NCBI RefSeq assembly: GCF_000017545.1
Contig: NC_009718.1
Location: forward strand, 558,001-622,000
DNA from: Fervidobacterium nodosum Rt17-B1
Lineage (GTDB): Bacteria; Thermotogota; Thermotogae; Thermotogales; Fervidobacteriaceae
Direction of reading: 5' to 3'
Length of the DNA stretch: 64,000 nt
Positions within the stretch are counted from its first letter, which is position 1. Each line of letters opens with the position of its first letter. The notes beneath the pieces were generated by a model, which worked only from the letters and a program-made list of their open reading frames with translations, was not told the origin of the DNA and did not search any database. Both the position numbers and the translations under genes were made by a program. Below are positions 35,775 to 44,699 of the stretch, piece by piece.

Positions 35775-38432
35775 TCAATACGGCATACCTGACAAAATAT
35801 TAAGCATATGTGGTGAATTACCCAAACCTATATAAACTATCCCTTGGAAATCAGGCGCTGGCAAACCATACAAATCCATCAATTGAACAAACACACCAGC
35901 ATTTGGATATAATTTCATACCCGCAAGGTAAGTTTCGACAAAGAACTGCGTGTAAATACCATGGATACCTGCTGGATTTGCAAACCCTATTGTTAGACCT
36001 GAGTTTCTAAAGAGTACATTGCCTCCAAACAATTCCGCTGAATCTTTGAAAAGTGTAAATGCCAAGGACGTATCATAATAAATATTCTCTGGCTGAGATA
36101 AATTCCATTGCAAGAGTCCCAAAAAGCTTGTATCTGTGTTAAGGGCAAATACGACTGAATGTTCAAAGTAAACACTGTCTATGTCAAAAAGTTTTGTATA
36201 ATCATCGTTGCTTAAAATAACCCAATTCCTAAATTGCACAGGTCTTGAGAAAATATAGGTTGGCATATATAATCCAAAACTCAGTGTATTCAATTTTATC
36301 GACGGCGCAGAGATGCCACTAATTAAACTAAATACACTATCTAAATTGTAATCTTTGCTTGACCTAGAATTTATACCCAGTAAAGCGTAAACACTCGTTT
36401 TTGGTGATAAGTCAAATGAACCAAGCAATAGTTCAGCTGAGATACCGTAATCGTTAGATGGATAAATGTAACTTGCCGATATACCATAATAATCCCCCAT
36501 CTTAAGAAAACCAACAAACTGTCTGTAACCTAAAATTTGGAAATCAAGGCTTTCAGGGTCATTCTGGGCGATGTCCAATATAGGTGTTAGAACAAAAGCA
36601 GTATCGTTTTCTATATTAGTAAATGTGAAAATCATATACAGCGTGTAAATAAGACTGCTATCTTCAAGTTGCGTATAAGAATACATTGGAGCCCAGGTGA
36701 CCGGTTTGAGAAATTGATTGATCCTAAATGCTATTTCATCACCATCAACATACTTATGCTGAGTTATATTAATTTTCGATGGTGGATTTTCGTTTGGTAG
36801 TTCTGATAGCTCTTGCAATTGTATCTCTTTTTTGTATACTCCGTTACCTCCGGTATTACCGTACGGGGTGTAGCTCACATAGTAAAGCTCGTTGTTGTGA
36901 ATTGTGAAGTCAGAAAGAAGAGTTTTCTCTGCAAGTTTGTAAAATTTACCATTTTCAATATCATAGTAATACGGAATTATGTAATTTCCCTCAATCCTTG
37001 AGAAAAGCACCTTATTATCCTGAAGCTTTACGTAAGGACCTTTCATGTTTCTATCCTTAATCTTAGCTACTTCTTTGTATTTCCTATCGAGAATTATAAT
37101 ATTATTATCCAAAGTCAACAACGCAATGTACTTTTCTGAAACATCCATATTCTTTATGTAACCATAGTAAGTGTATTCAAACAAATCATTGCTCAAAGAT
37201 TTAACCTTCGATTTTAAAGATACTGGGTCGTACAAACTTACGTAAACTTCACCTTTGTTAACTCCGAAAGACGTTATATATCCTGAAGCGATAACTTTAT
37301 TTTGATTTACAAGCCAGAGTTTTTTCTCAACTTTATCTAAAAATTGCGAAGGTTGAAGTGCGTAGATGTTATTTCCATCGATTTTAACCTCATCTGCGTT
37401 CAACGAGATATCCCTTGTCTGTTTAAACTTTGTGTCATCTATGAAAACTAAACCACTCTCAATAGTTCCAACGTAAGAAGAAACAGGACCAGAGGTCTGT
37501 CTTAAAAGTGCGAGTTCTTTCCATGCTGAATCAACTCTTAGTATCAACGAGTTTCTGAGATTGTAAACCAACTTTCCTTGGATGTAATCTAATTTTGTAA
37601 GTGACATAATCCAATCTGTGTAAAGCTCGTCAAACTTCTTACCAAATACCGACTCGTATGGATCTTGAGCCGTCTGAGTTGCTCCGAAGGTTAAGAATGG
37701 TATATTAGTTTGGGATGTTACATTCAAAAATTTCTTTACACTATCAATTCCGTAAGTATCGGCAAGGTATTTATAAAACCCTGCTGTGAAATTGTAATAC
37801 AACAATCCTCCACGGTAATCGTCTAAAGGCATTGTTTCTTTATACGAAAACGATGGGAAATTCGGTAAAGAGTAATAATACAATCCCGATGAAAAGAACG
37901 GATTATTTAACCTTCCGGATGAAAGCGAGAAAGAACTCTCGGCGAAAACAGTCGTACCTTCAACAAAAGGACTTGACAACTGTGGAAGATAAGGGATACC
38001 CGTTATCAGACTTATAAACTTGCCAAGCTCATCTTGATACGAAAGGTGACACATATGCGTAAATTCATGGATAATCAAATACGTATACCAATCTTCCAAC
38101 GGCAGATAAAATCCCATATACCCTTCCGTTGGCCATGTGTAAAGAACTATTGTTTTATGGAGCAAAACCTGTGTATACCCATTGCTCACAGTCCCCTTAT
38201 CTTGCAAGATAATAGTGATTCTTCCAGGGTCGTACCCAACAAGATTAATAACATCCTGACGGACACTTTCAAATATATTCCCCACCCTTATAGCCGTATC
38301 GATGTACCTCAAATCTGGATAAACCACATCCGCATGCTCAAAATGTAACACACCAGCGAACGATACTAACGAAATTAACAAAAAAAGAGAAATCACGGCA
38401 AACAAAAACAATCTCCTAAACTTACCAGCCAT
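35775..38432 (-). CDS. Secreted HExxH (gluzincin-like) metalloprotease with large C-terminal region
   Basis: A signal peptide (FRRLFLFAVISLFLLISLVSFA) is followed by a zinc-protease domain: IIHEFTHMCH (about residues 133-142) and a downstream SPFVEGTTVFAESS that can supply the third ligand Glu and second-sphere residues. Then comes a repeated strand region (about 320-560) resembling a beta propeller, with phrases such as DNNIIILDRKYKEVAKI. The last ~300 residues look like amphipathic strands of an outer-membrane barrel. ATG 38432 is preferred (GGTGGGGTG upstream). Function as a surface-anchored protease is inference. Length (~885 residues) exceeds simple gluzincins. Confidence 0.7.
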   Translation of the reverse strand: MAGKFRRLFLFAVISLFLLISLVSFAGVLHFEHADVVYPDLRYIDTAIRVGNIFESVRQDVINLVGYDPGRITIILQDKGTVSNGYTQVLLHKTIVLYTWPTEGYMGFYLPLEDWYTYLIIHEFTHMCHLSYQDELGKFISLITGIPYLPQLSSPFVEGTTVFAESSFSLSSGRLNNPFFSSGLYYYSLPNFPSFSYKETMPLDDYRGGLLYYNFTAGFYKYLADTYGIDSVKKFLNVTSQTNIPFLTFGATQTAQDPYESVFGKKFDELYTDWIMSLTKLDYIQGKLVYNLRNSLILRVDSAWKELALLRQTSGPVSSYVGTIESGLVFIDDTKFKQTRDISLNADEVKIDGNNIYALQPSQFLDKVEKKLWLVNQNKVIASGYITSFGVNKGEVYVSLYDPVSLKSKVKSLSNDLFEYTYYGYIKNMDVSEKYIALLTLDNNIIILDRKYKEVAKIKDRNMKGPYVKLQDNKVLFSRIEGNYIIPYYYDIENGKFYKLAEKTLLSDFTIHNNELYYVSYTPYGNTGGNGVYKKEIQLQELSELPNENPPSKINITQHKYVDGDEIAFRINQFLKPVTWAPMYSYTQLEDSSLIYTLYMIFTFTNIENDTAFVLTPILDIAQNDPESLDFQILGYRQFVGFLKMGDYYGISASYIYPSNDYGISAELLLGSFDLSPKTSVYALLGINSRSSKDYNLDSVFSLISGISAPSIKLNTLSFGLYMPTYIFSRPVQFRNWVILSNDDYTKLFDIDSVYFEHSVVFALNTDTSFLGLLQWNLSQPENIYYDTSLAFTLFKDSAELFGGNVLFRNSGLTIGFANPAGIHGIYTQFFVETYLAGMKLYPNAGVFVQLMDLYGLPAPDFQGIVYIGLGNSPHMLNILSGMPY

Positions 38433-38523
38433 CTTTTCACCCCACCTGTTCATAAAACTTTTATACAACTTTTATAGCGTTTACAAGCCAATGGTTTAAA
38501 CTATTATAGCTCATTTGTCTATT

Positions 38524-39378
38524 TTAAACAATCGGTACAGTTTTCCTATCTTCCAATGAATTCAAATACCCAACAACTATATCGTTCAATTTCGGAAATC
38601 TTCCAACATCTTTATTTCCTCTATCCTCTTCATTAACCCTTATAAGCACCTCATCGCCAACTATCCCTATTATACTTCCGGGAGCGATTTCTTCACCTTT
38701 TCCCACTATTCTGTGTTTCTCTTTCGCCTCGTCGATAGAATCAGAATAAATCACCACACCAGACTTTATAATCGCAAAATCCGTTGCGTACTCTTCCAAT
38801 TCAAAAATCTCATGCGACGAGATCAACGCAGTCCTTCCCTCGTAAGTTATACTCTTTATAAGCCTCATTATCTCAAACCTCACAGTCGGGTCAAGGTGTT
38901 GGGTAGGCTCGTCCAATATCAACAATTCAGCGCCGGATGAAATCGCAAGTATAACGAAAAATAACGTTTTCATACCTATTGAATAATCCTCAACCCTCTG
39001 TTTCAAGTTAAAGTTATACCTTGCAATCAGAGTATCGTACGTTCTCTTATCCCAATTCGGATAAACAGCCGACCAAAGCGCTTCGTAATCGTTAGCTGTA
39101 AAATATCTGAAAACCTTCCTGTCTTCTGATACAACCGCTATCTTCTTTTTCACGGAAGGAAGGTAATCTGAGCCAAATAGCTTAACCTTTCCACCATCTT
39201 TTGGAATGGCGTCGAGTACACACCGTATAGTCGTTGTCTTTCCCGAACCGTTCGGACCTATCAGCGCAAATATGCTCCCCTTCTTAACTGAAAACGACAC
39301 ATCGCTTAAAACCTGCTTATCAGAAAACCTCTTACTTAAATTTTCAACCTGCAAAATATATTCTTCATTAAACTCCAT
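38524..39378 (-). CDS. ABC transporter ATP-binding protein (YtrB-like)
   Basis: Walker A is IGPNGSGKTT near residue 38. The signature YSIGMKTL is the relaxed form seen in YtrB-type ABC-2 exporters. Walker B is LLILDEPTQHLD. A C-terminal ~60-residue extension (IGIVGDEVLIRVNEE) follows the ATPase domain. It directly follows the small membrane protein (start and stop share base 39378), which should be its permease. Encoded after a YtrA-type GntR regulator, this fits the antibiotic- or cell-wall-stress-induced ABC units of Firmicutes. Confidence 0.87.
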   Translation of the reverse strand: MEFNEEYILQVENLSKRFSDKQVLSDVSFSVKKGSIFALIGPNGSGKTTTIRCVLDAIPKDGGKVKLFGSDYLPSVKKKIAVVSEDRKVFRYFTANDYEALWSAVYPNWDKRTYDTLIARYNFNLKQRVEDYSIGMKTLFFVILAISSGAELLILDEPTQHLDPTVRFEIMRLIKSITYEGRTALISSHEIFELEEYATDFAIIKSGVVIYSDSIDEAKEKHRIVGKGEEIAPGSIIGIVGDEVLIRVNEEDRGNKDVGRFPKLNDIVVGYLNSLEDRKTVPIV

Positions 39379-39953
39379 TATCGTTCGCCTCCCTTCTTCT
39401 CAAACATCACCTGACCGAAGTACAAAACAACAGCTGCAAAAATCAAAGCTGCTAATTTATTTCCCTGAGCCGATGGACTGATAAACGAATAGTATTTAAA
39501 AGCGGAAAACGAACTCAGCATCTTATCAATTACAAATACGATAAACCCTGCAGCAACACCGTCCATCCCAAGCATCGAAAGGATTATTATCAGCCCGTAA
39601 TAACCTGCGATAAAAATCATAACGAAAAGTAAATCGGCAAACCCAGACGATAATTTATCGTAAAATGGGAGACTAACCATAGAACTCAAAAAAACAAGGA
39701 ACATCAAAAACAAAAACTCAAACCAATATATCATCTTCCTTGTAAAAGGCAAAAAAGTCAGCAAATCTATACGCTTGTGTCGAATATCGCTAATAAGTGA
39801 AAAGAGAATAATCAAAAAGCCAAAAAACATCTTCGTATCAACACTTGGGAACAACATCAAAATAAAGAAAAAAACTATCGTGCGTGATTTTTCCGTAAAT
39901 TGCTTTCTAAAATAAGCGAATAAGTAATTAATGTAATCAACGTATTCACCCAT
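39378..39953 (-). CDS. Small ABC-2-type permease
   Basis: This 191-residue hydrophobic protein has about six helices and no clear soluble domain. Its position between the GntR regulator (8-base overlap) and the ATPase makes it the likely membrane partner. A cytoplasmic loop with basic residues (RHKRIDLLTFLPFTRK) resembles the coupling loop of ABC-2 permeases (a LPFTR-type segment). Homology cannot be read further. Confidence 0.65.
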   Translation of the reverse strand: MGEYVDYINYLFAYFRKQFTEKSRTIVFFFILMLFPSVDTKMFFGFLIILFSLISDIRHKRIDLLTFLPFTRKMIYWFEFLFLMFLVFLSSMVSLPFYDKLSSGFADLLFVMIFIAGYYGLIIILSMLGMDGVAAGFIVFVIDKMLSSFSAFKYYSFISPSAQGNKLAALIFAAVVLYFGQVMFEKKGGER

Positions 39954-40323
39954 TATTCCACACCTCCTCGATTAAAGCCAAAGTTGTGTACAAATCTACA
40001 TTCTTACTCTTCAATCTTTGCACCAAATTTTCTACCGTGTTGACAACATCCCTATCGATATCTATATCCCCTGAAATAAAATAGCCAACTCCCTGCTCCG
40101 CTTCGACCAAACCCTCAATCTTCAAACGCTCAAGCGCTTTCAATATCGTATTTATATTCACATCGAAAATCCTCTCAAGCTCCCTGACAGGTGGAAGCTG
40201 AGTCCCTTTCTTCAACTGCCCTATTATTACCTTCGCCTTTATTTGGTTTATAATCTGCAAATAAGCTGGCACACCACTGTGCTTATCAACCTTTTTGAAA
40301 TCTACAAATTGGTTTCCGCTCAT
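39946..40323 (-). CDS. GntR-family regulator, YtrA subfamily
   Basis: At 125 residues this is a short GntR regulator: a winged helix (VPAYLQIINQIKAKVIIGQLKKGTQL, PPVRELERIFDVNINTILKAL, EGLVEAEQGVGYFI) followed by only ~40 residues, the YtrA-type dimerisation tail. YtrA regulators repress their own ABC operon from an inverted repeat at the promoter, and a perfect 32-bp palindrome lies just upstream of this operon. It overlaps the genes on both sides, so the four genes form one coupled operon. Confidence 0.92.
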   Translation of the reverse strand: MSGNQFVDFKKVDKHSGVPAYLQIINQIKAKVIIGQLKKGTQLPPVRELERIFDVNINTILKALERLKIEGLVEAEQGVGYFISGDIDIDRDVVNTVENLVQRLKSKNVDLYTTLALIEEVWNNG

Positions 40324-41270
40324 TGTCTCACGACCTTAACTCCACTACTTTGGATGTTTATATCAACATCCGATAAATTTTTCAACGTAACAGTACCACC
40401 GACCGCATTTAGTTCCATATCCATTTTTTCTTTTCCAAGGTATTCAACCTTGCCATTCACACCCGTTCCAGAAACCGTGAACTTTTTACAGTTACTCAGC
40501 TTCATATCCAAATTTATCCCAACACCTTCAAGTTCAATGTAACGGACATCGAAAATTCCACTAAAATCAATACCAACGCTGTTGCAATTTATCTTTTCAG
40601 CTTTAAACGTACCTTTCAACTCAACACCTGTACCATCAAATTCCATACCATTTGCCGATATCTCACCTTCCACCTTTACAGACACACTATCAACCTTCAA
40701 ATCATCTAGCTCAACCTTACCTGAAAGCTCCACTCCAACGGCTGAAGCTTCAAAAACTTTCAAATTGTCTTTTCCAATTTTAATCAAATACCTTGAATTC
40801 TTCTTCCCACCGAATATCTTCACAGAATTTTCACTAACGTCAACTTTTAGCACGCTTGGATACTCTATCTGATTGCCTTCGACAAACTCAACTTCAGCCT
40901 TACCTTGAATATCAATGACAACATTTTGTTTTGCTTCTAAAGATTTATCTGGATGGTAAATCATACCCTCTGAACTCGAGCCAAAAATATTTTGGATATA
41001 CTCCGTAAGCGTTGAAGTAAAGCTACTCTCCGTTTTAACAAGATAGCTGAACATGTAAAAATTCGCCATCGGTATCAGAAAGAAAATAATAGCCAAAACA
41101 ATAAAACCAGCAATTTTCTTCGTATAGTACTTAAACACATACCCAACTAACACAACTTCGAAAAACACAATAACAACCTTCAACGGTCCATACTCCACAA
41201 AAAAACCGACCAAACCTAGCAAAACAATAAACAACGTAATCAACAAAACGTACTTAACATCCTCTCTCAC
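40320..41270 (-). CDS. Membrane protein with DUF4097-like beta-solenoid domain
   Basis: Three hydrophobic segments (about residues 8-28, 32-50 and 58-80) precede a ~220-residue domain of short repeated strands with G-V or S-V turns (KVDSVSVKVEGEI, GTGVELKGTF, NSVGIDFSGIF, EGVGINLDM, SGTGVNGKV). This is the right-handed beta-solenoid pattern of DUF4097/DUF2807 putative adhesins. It probably faces the outside. GTG 41270 follows GGGAGGTGAGA and is preferred over an in-frame TTG-type extension. First gene of the GntR/ABC operon. A cell-envelope sensing or protective role is inferred. Confidence 0.72.
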   Translation of the reverse strand: MREDVKYVLLITLFIVLLGLVGFFVEYGPLKVVIVFFEVVLVGYVFKYYTKKIAGFIVLAIIFFLIPMANFYMFSYLVKTESSFTSTLTEYIQNIFGSSSEGMIYHPDKSLEAKQNVVIDIQGKAEVEFVEGNQIEYPSVLKVDVSENSVKIFGGKKNSRYLIKIGKDNLKVFEASAVGVELSGKVELDDLKVDSVSVKVEGEISANGMEFDGTGVELKGTFKAEKINCNSVGIDFSGIFDVRYIELEGVGINLDMKLSNCKKFTVSGTGVNGKVEYLGKEKMDMELNAVGGTVTLKNLSDVDINIQSSGVKVVRQ

Positions 41271-41319
41271 ACTCTCACCTCCCAAATTACTTTCCAATTT
41301 TTCAATTTTATTTTTTGTT

Positions 41320-41351
41320 TTATAGTGTTATATAATTATATAACACTATAA
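41320..41351 (-). promoter_or_regulatory. Perfect palindromic operator upstream of the GntR/ABC operon
   Basis: The 32-bp sequence is fully self-complementary. Its right half reads TTATATAACACTATA and its left half is the exact reverse complement. It lies about 50 bases before the first start codon and contains a TATAAT box read leftward. Its place fits the operator of the YtrA-type regulator encoded in the operon. Confidence 0.75.
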
Positions 41352-41424
41352 TTATAGTACTCAATACAGAAAACTAAAGTATCTTTTGTGTAAATTTTGA
41401 GTAACGTTTTGTAATAAAAGCTAA

Positions 41425-41459
41425 AAAATATGGCTTCGGTTCTCTCGAAGCCATATTTT
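41425..41459 (-). terminator. Terminator of the CrtI-like/Rieske gene set
   Basis: A 14-bp perfect stem (41425-41438 with 41446-41459) encloses GTTCTCT. Leftward transcripts from the long operon reach it first and it ends in a T-rich run. Confidence 0.8.
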
Positions 41460-41491
41460 CGTATTTTCTATTTTTAGAATTTCAAGAATTT

Positions 41492-43087
41492 TCAAACCTT
41501 CCCGGCGGCTAGTTTACCAGTCAAGACAGCCATCGGAACGCCGGCTGGACTGTACGCCCACTGACCTGCTTTGTATATATCCGGAAACGCAGTCAAATAC
41601 GCATGCGACAAACTATTCTTTATAGGCTGTTTTTCTCCAAGTTTGCCAAACGCCCAACCAACAATCGCACCATTTGTTGTACCTACATACCTTGCTATCG
41701 TTAAGGGGGTCGAAGAGAATTTAAAAATCACTTTATCCTTCAGCTCTGGATAGACTGTATTTGATAATGTTTCAATTACATTCTCTTCAATCATGTTTTT
41801 TAACTCAGCGTACCAACCTGCATCATGGACCAGCTTCGCAAGTTCGTAATCGAAAAAGAAATTGACTATCAAACCAGTCTTACCTTCCGGAGCTAAATTT
41901 TTGTTTCTTAAAGCAGGTATAGATATCTCGTACGAAGTGTATTTACAAAGCTTACCAATCCATTCGCTAATTGCGTTTCTATCGAAATTGTTAAAATCAT
42001 TTCTAATAGCGCTTTTCAAATTCTCAAGCTCGGAATGTTCAATTTCGCCTATCCCTTCTTTGCTTGGTGTGTAAAAGAAATGCTCGTTTGATATCTTTTC
42101 AAAATACTCAACCGGTTCATCAACAGCAATAAACACCTTCACAACTGATTCAGTGGTCTTCCCAGATAGCACTTTATTCTTTTCTTTCTCAACTTTTTCA
42201 CTTTTTCTATCACAACAAGCTATACTATACAACCGCTTCAAATCAGCTGCCCAGATTAATTTATCGTATCTCCAACTCCTTCCATCACCGTCTAGAACCA
42301 AATGCTTGTCAACATCTACCTTTTTAATCCCCGTATTTAATACAATCTCACCACCAAGTTCCCTTACCTTCTCTTCCATCTTCCATGCCAATTCACCGAT
42401 ACCGTTCTCAGGGTAGATGTAATCCGTGTATGCGTAAAAATAACTCAATGCGAAAAACGCGGGTGTATTTTTGAAAAAATGCTGAGTAAGTATATCTTTA
42501 AGAGATTCGTTTCGCACAATCTTTCCTACATAATCCTCAACAGGCTCTTTGAGCTTGTTCATAACCGACACGGTCTTTAGAACTTTCAAAAGCCAGGGCA
42601 GATAAGTCTTAAAAGTCTTAAATTCTTTCTTCTCTACAAAGAGTGGATTATCGACGCTATACAAAATCTTCATACTGTTCATAACGCTCAAAATAACCAA
42701 CGCCAATCTCTCTATATCTTCCACACTATCCGGATAAATCTCTTTTAGCATATCTACGTAATCCCTAAAACTTTCCTCGCCCTTCACGTGCACAATTTTG
42801 TCGCCTATACCAACGGAAACTTTGTTTTTAACAAACTTTAAATCAATTCCCACTTCATTGAGCATAGGCAAAATTATCCCAGCATTCAAAAACGCTGGGA
42901 CACCACCATCGAAGATAAAATCCGCTCTATTAAACGAATTCACCAACCCACCGCAGTAATTGTTCTTCTCTATAAGTGTGACATCGTGTCCTTCCAAAAG
43001 CAAATACAAACTAGCCGTTAAACCGGCTACTCCCACACCTACAACTACAACTTTTTTAACTTTTTTCTTCAAAACCCTCACCTTCAT
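41492..43087 (-). CDS. Phytoene desaturase (CrtI)-like FAD oxidoreductase, copy 2
   Basis: The N terminus has an FAD-binding VVVVGVGVAGLTAS motif and IEKNNYCGGLVNSF, typical of the CrtI/CrtN/amine-oxidase group (COG1233). ENGIGELAWKMEEKVRELGGEI is the usual mid segment. The C-terminal GQWAYSPAGVPMAVLTGKLAA is the CrtI-type closing signature. Length 531. CrtI-family enzymes desaturate, isomerise or oxidise polyprenyl chains, with FAD. It is a close paralogue of the next gene upstream. An in-frame TTG 15 bases inside has a better ribosome site (GAAGGTGAGG) and may be the real start. Substrate is unknown. Confidence 0.85.
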   Translation of the reverse strand: MKVRVLKKKVKKVVVVGVGVAGLTASLYLLLEGHDVTLIEKNNYCGGLVNSFNRADFIFDGGVPAFLNAGIILPMLNEVGIDLKFVKNKVSVGIGDKIVHVKGEESFRDYVDMLKEIYPDSVEDIERLALVILSVMNSMKILYSVDNPLFVEKKEFKTFKTYLPWLLKVLKTVSVMNKLKEPVEDYVGKIVRNESLKDILTQHFFKNTPAFFALSYFYAYTDYIYPENGIGELAWKMEEKVRELGGEIVLNTGIKKVDVDKHLVLDGDGRSWRYDKLIWAADLKRLYSIACCDRKSEKVEKEKNKVLSGKTTESVVKVFIAVDEPVEYFEKISNEHFFYTPSKEGIGEIEHSELENLKSAIRNDFNNFDRNAISEWIGKLCKYTSYEISIPALRNKNLAPEGKTGLIVNFFFDYELAKLVHDAGWYAELKNMIEENVIETLSNTVYPELKDKVIFKFSSTPLTIARYVGTTNGAIVGWAFGKLGEKQPIKNSLSHAYLTAFPDIYKAGQWAYSPAGVPMAVLTGKLAAGKV

Positions 43088-43103
43088 TCATCATTTAACA
43101 CAC

Positions 43104-44699
43104 TCATTCGCACTCATTCGCGGCCATTCTTCCTGTCATTATCGAAGTTGGACCACCTGCAGGGCTGAAAGTCCATTGTCCTGCTTTGAAAACATTCGGT
43201 ATCGATGTTCTAACAGCTGCTTTCATATTCATCATACTCGCATTCACAGGTATGCCTTCCTCAAAACTCCAACCTACGATAGCTCCATCCGAACTTTTCA
43301 CTATCTTGTGTATAGTAATCGGCGTAGCCGAGAACTTCGCGATAATTTTATCTTTCAACTTCAACCCATCGAATACACCTTCAGAAATAGCGTCTATAAC
43401 AAACTCGCTGAATTTTTCTTTGAATTCGTCGTACCATCCATCTTTGTATATTAAATCCGTTAACTTGTAATCAAAGAGCAAACTTACAATCATACCTGTT
43501 TTACCATCAGGCGCCGCTTGTTTCTCTCTTAGGGCTGGGATGGAAATCTCAAACGTGTTGTATTTTACAAACTTCTCCAACCAAGAGTAAACATCTTCTT
43601 TCTTTATGTTCTTCCAATTTTGTATAAGCCTTTTCAATTCCAAGCGGTGCAATTCGCCCAATCCTTCCTTTTTCGGCGTATAGAACATATGCCCTGTCAC
43701 TATCTCACCGAAAAACTCAGCGGGTATATCGAGTTCCAAAAAAAGTGTGAAAACGGATTCAGCGCCTTTTGCGTTGAGAATTTTCTCCTTCTCGGTGTTA
43801 AATTTACCTTTGAATTTTTCTGGAATATTCTTCAAGTTTAAATAAAATTGCTTCAAATCAGCTGTCCATATGAGCTTTTCGTAGTTATATTCTTTCCCAT
43901 TACTGTCAATTAACTTATTTTCCGATACATCCACACTCACAATCTCCGTATTCAACAAAATTTCTCCGCCCAATTCTTTTATCTTCTCCGCGATCTTTCT
44001 TGTAAAATTCCCAACCCCACCTTTTGGATATATATAATCGTTGTACAACGCAAAATAGCTCAACGCAAAAAACGTTGGCGTCCCCTTAAAGAAATGCTGA
44101 ATTATTATATCCCTCAGTGAACGATTCGAAGTTAATTTATCCATATAACTTTCAATTGGCTCTTGCAATTTACCTATCCTGTAAATCGTCCTAAGGAATT
44201 TGAAAAACCACGGCACAACGTATAAAAGATTTAAAATGTTTTTCTTACCTTTTTCAAAGAGTGGATTATCGACACCGTATAAAACCTTCATATCCTCAAT
44301 AACACTCTTAATTGCGAAAATTATCCTATCCACATCTTCTATACTCTCAGGATACAATTCCTTCAAAATTTTCGCGTACTCATATATACTCTCCACACCG
44401 TTTATTTTCAACACCTTATCCTCAACTATTATCGACACAGGATTTGGCAGAAATTCTATGTCTATCTTAAATTCCTCTGCAAGTGGCTTGACAAGTCCCG
44501 AGTTTACAAGTGCTCTTGCCCCACCTTCGAATCTGAAACCATCTCTTTCAAACGTGTTCATCAACCCACCACAATAATCATTTTTCTCTATGAGCAAAAC
44601 ATCTTTACCCTTACTTGAGAGTGTCAGTGCAGCGGTTAATCCCGCTATACCCCCGCCTACAACAATAACTTCCTTACGCACATCCATCACTCCCATCAA
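43104..44699 (-). CDS. Phytoene desaturase (CrtI)-like FAD oxidoreductase, copy 1
   Basis: It has the same length (531) and plan as its neighbour: VIVVGGGIAGLTAALTLSSKG, IEKNDYCGGLMNTFERDGF, GGVGNFTRKIAEKIKELGGEI and the closing GQWTFSPAGGPTSIMTGRMAA. The two are tandem duplicates that have diverged, as CrtN and CrtP have in staphyloxanthin synthesis. The start overlaps the preceding SDR gene; a GTG 15 bases inside has better-spaced GGGAG. Paired use suggests two successive oxidations of one substrate, which is inference. Confidence 0.85.
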   Translation of the reverse strand: MMGVMDVRKEVIVVGGGIAGLTAALTLSSKGKDVLLIEKNDYCGGLMNTFERDGFRFEGGARALVNSGLVKPLAEEFKIDIEFLPNPVSIIVEDKVLKINGVESIYEYAKILKELYPESIEDVDRIIFAIKSVIEDMKVLYGVDNPLFEKGKKNILNLLYVVPWFFKFLRTIYRIGKLQEPIESYMDKLTSNRSLRDIIIQHFFKGTPTFFALSYFALYNDYIYPKGGVGNFTRKIAEKIKELGGEILLNTEIVSVDVSENKLIDSNGKEYNYEKLIWTADLKQFYLNLKNIPEKFKGKFNTEKEKILNAKGAESVFTLFLELDIPAEFFGEIVTGHMFYTPKKEGLGELHRLELKRLIQNWKNIKKEDVYSWLEKFVKYNTFEISIPALREKQAAPDGKTGMIVSLLFDYKLTDLIYKDGWYDEFKEKFSEFVIDAISEGVFDGLKLKDKIIAKFSATPITIHKIVKSSDGAIVGWSFEEGIPVNASMMNMKAAVRTSIPNVFKAGQWTFSPAGGPTSIMTGRMAANECE

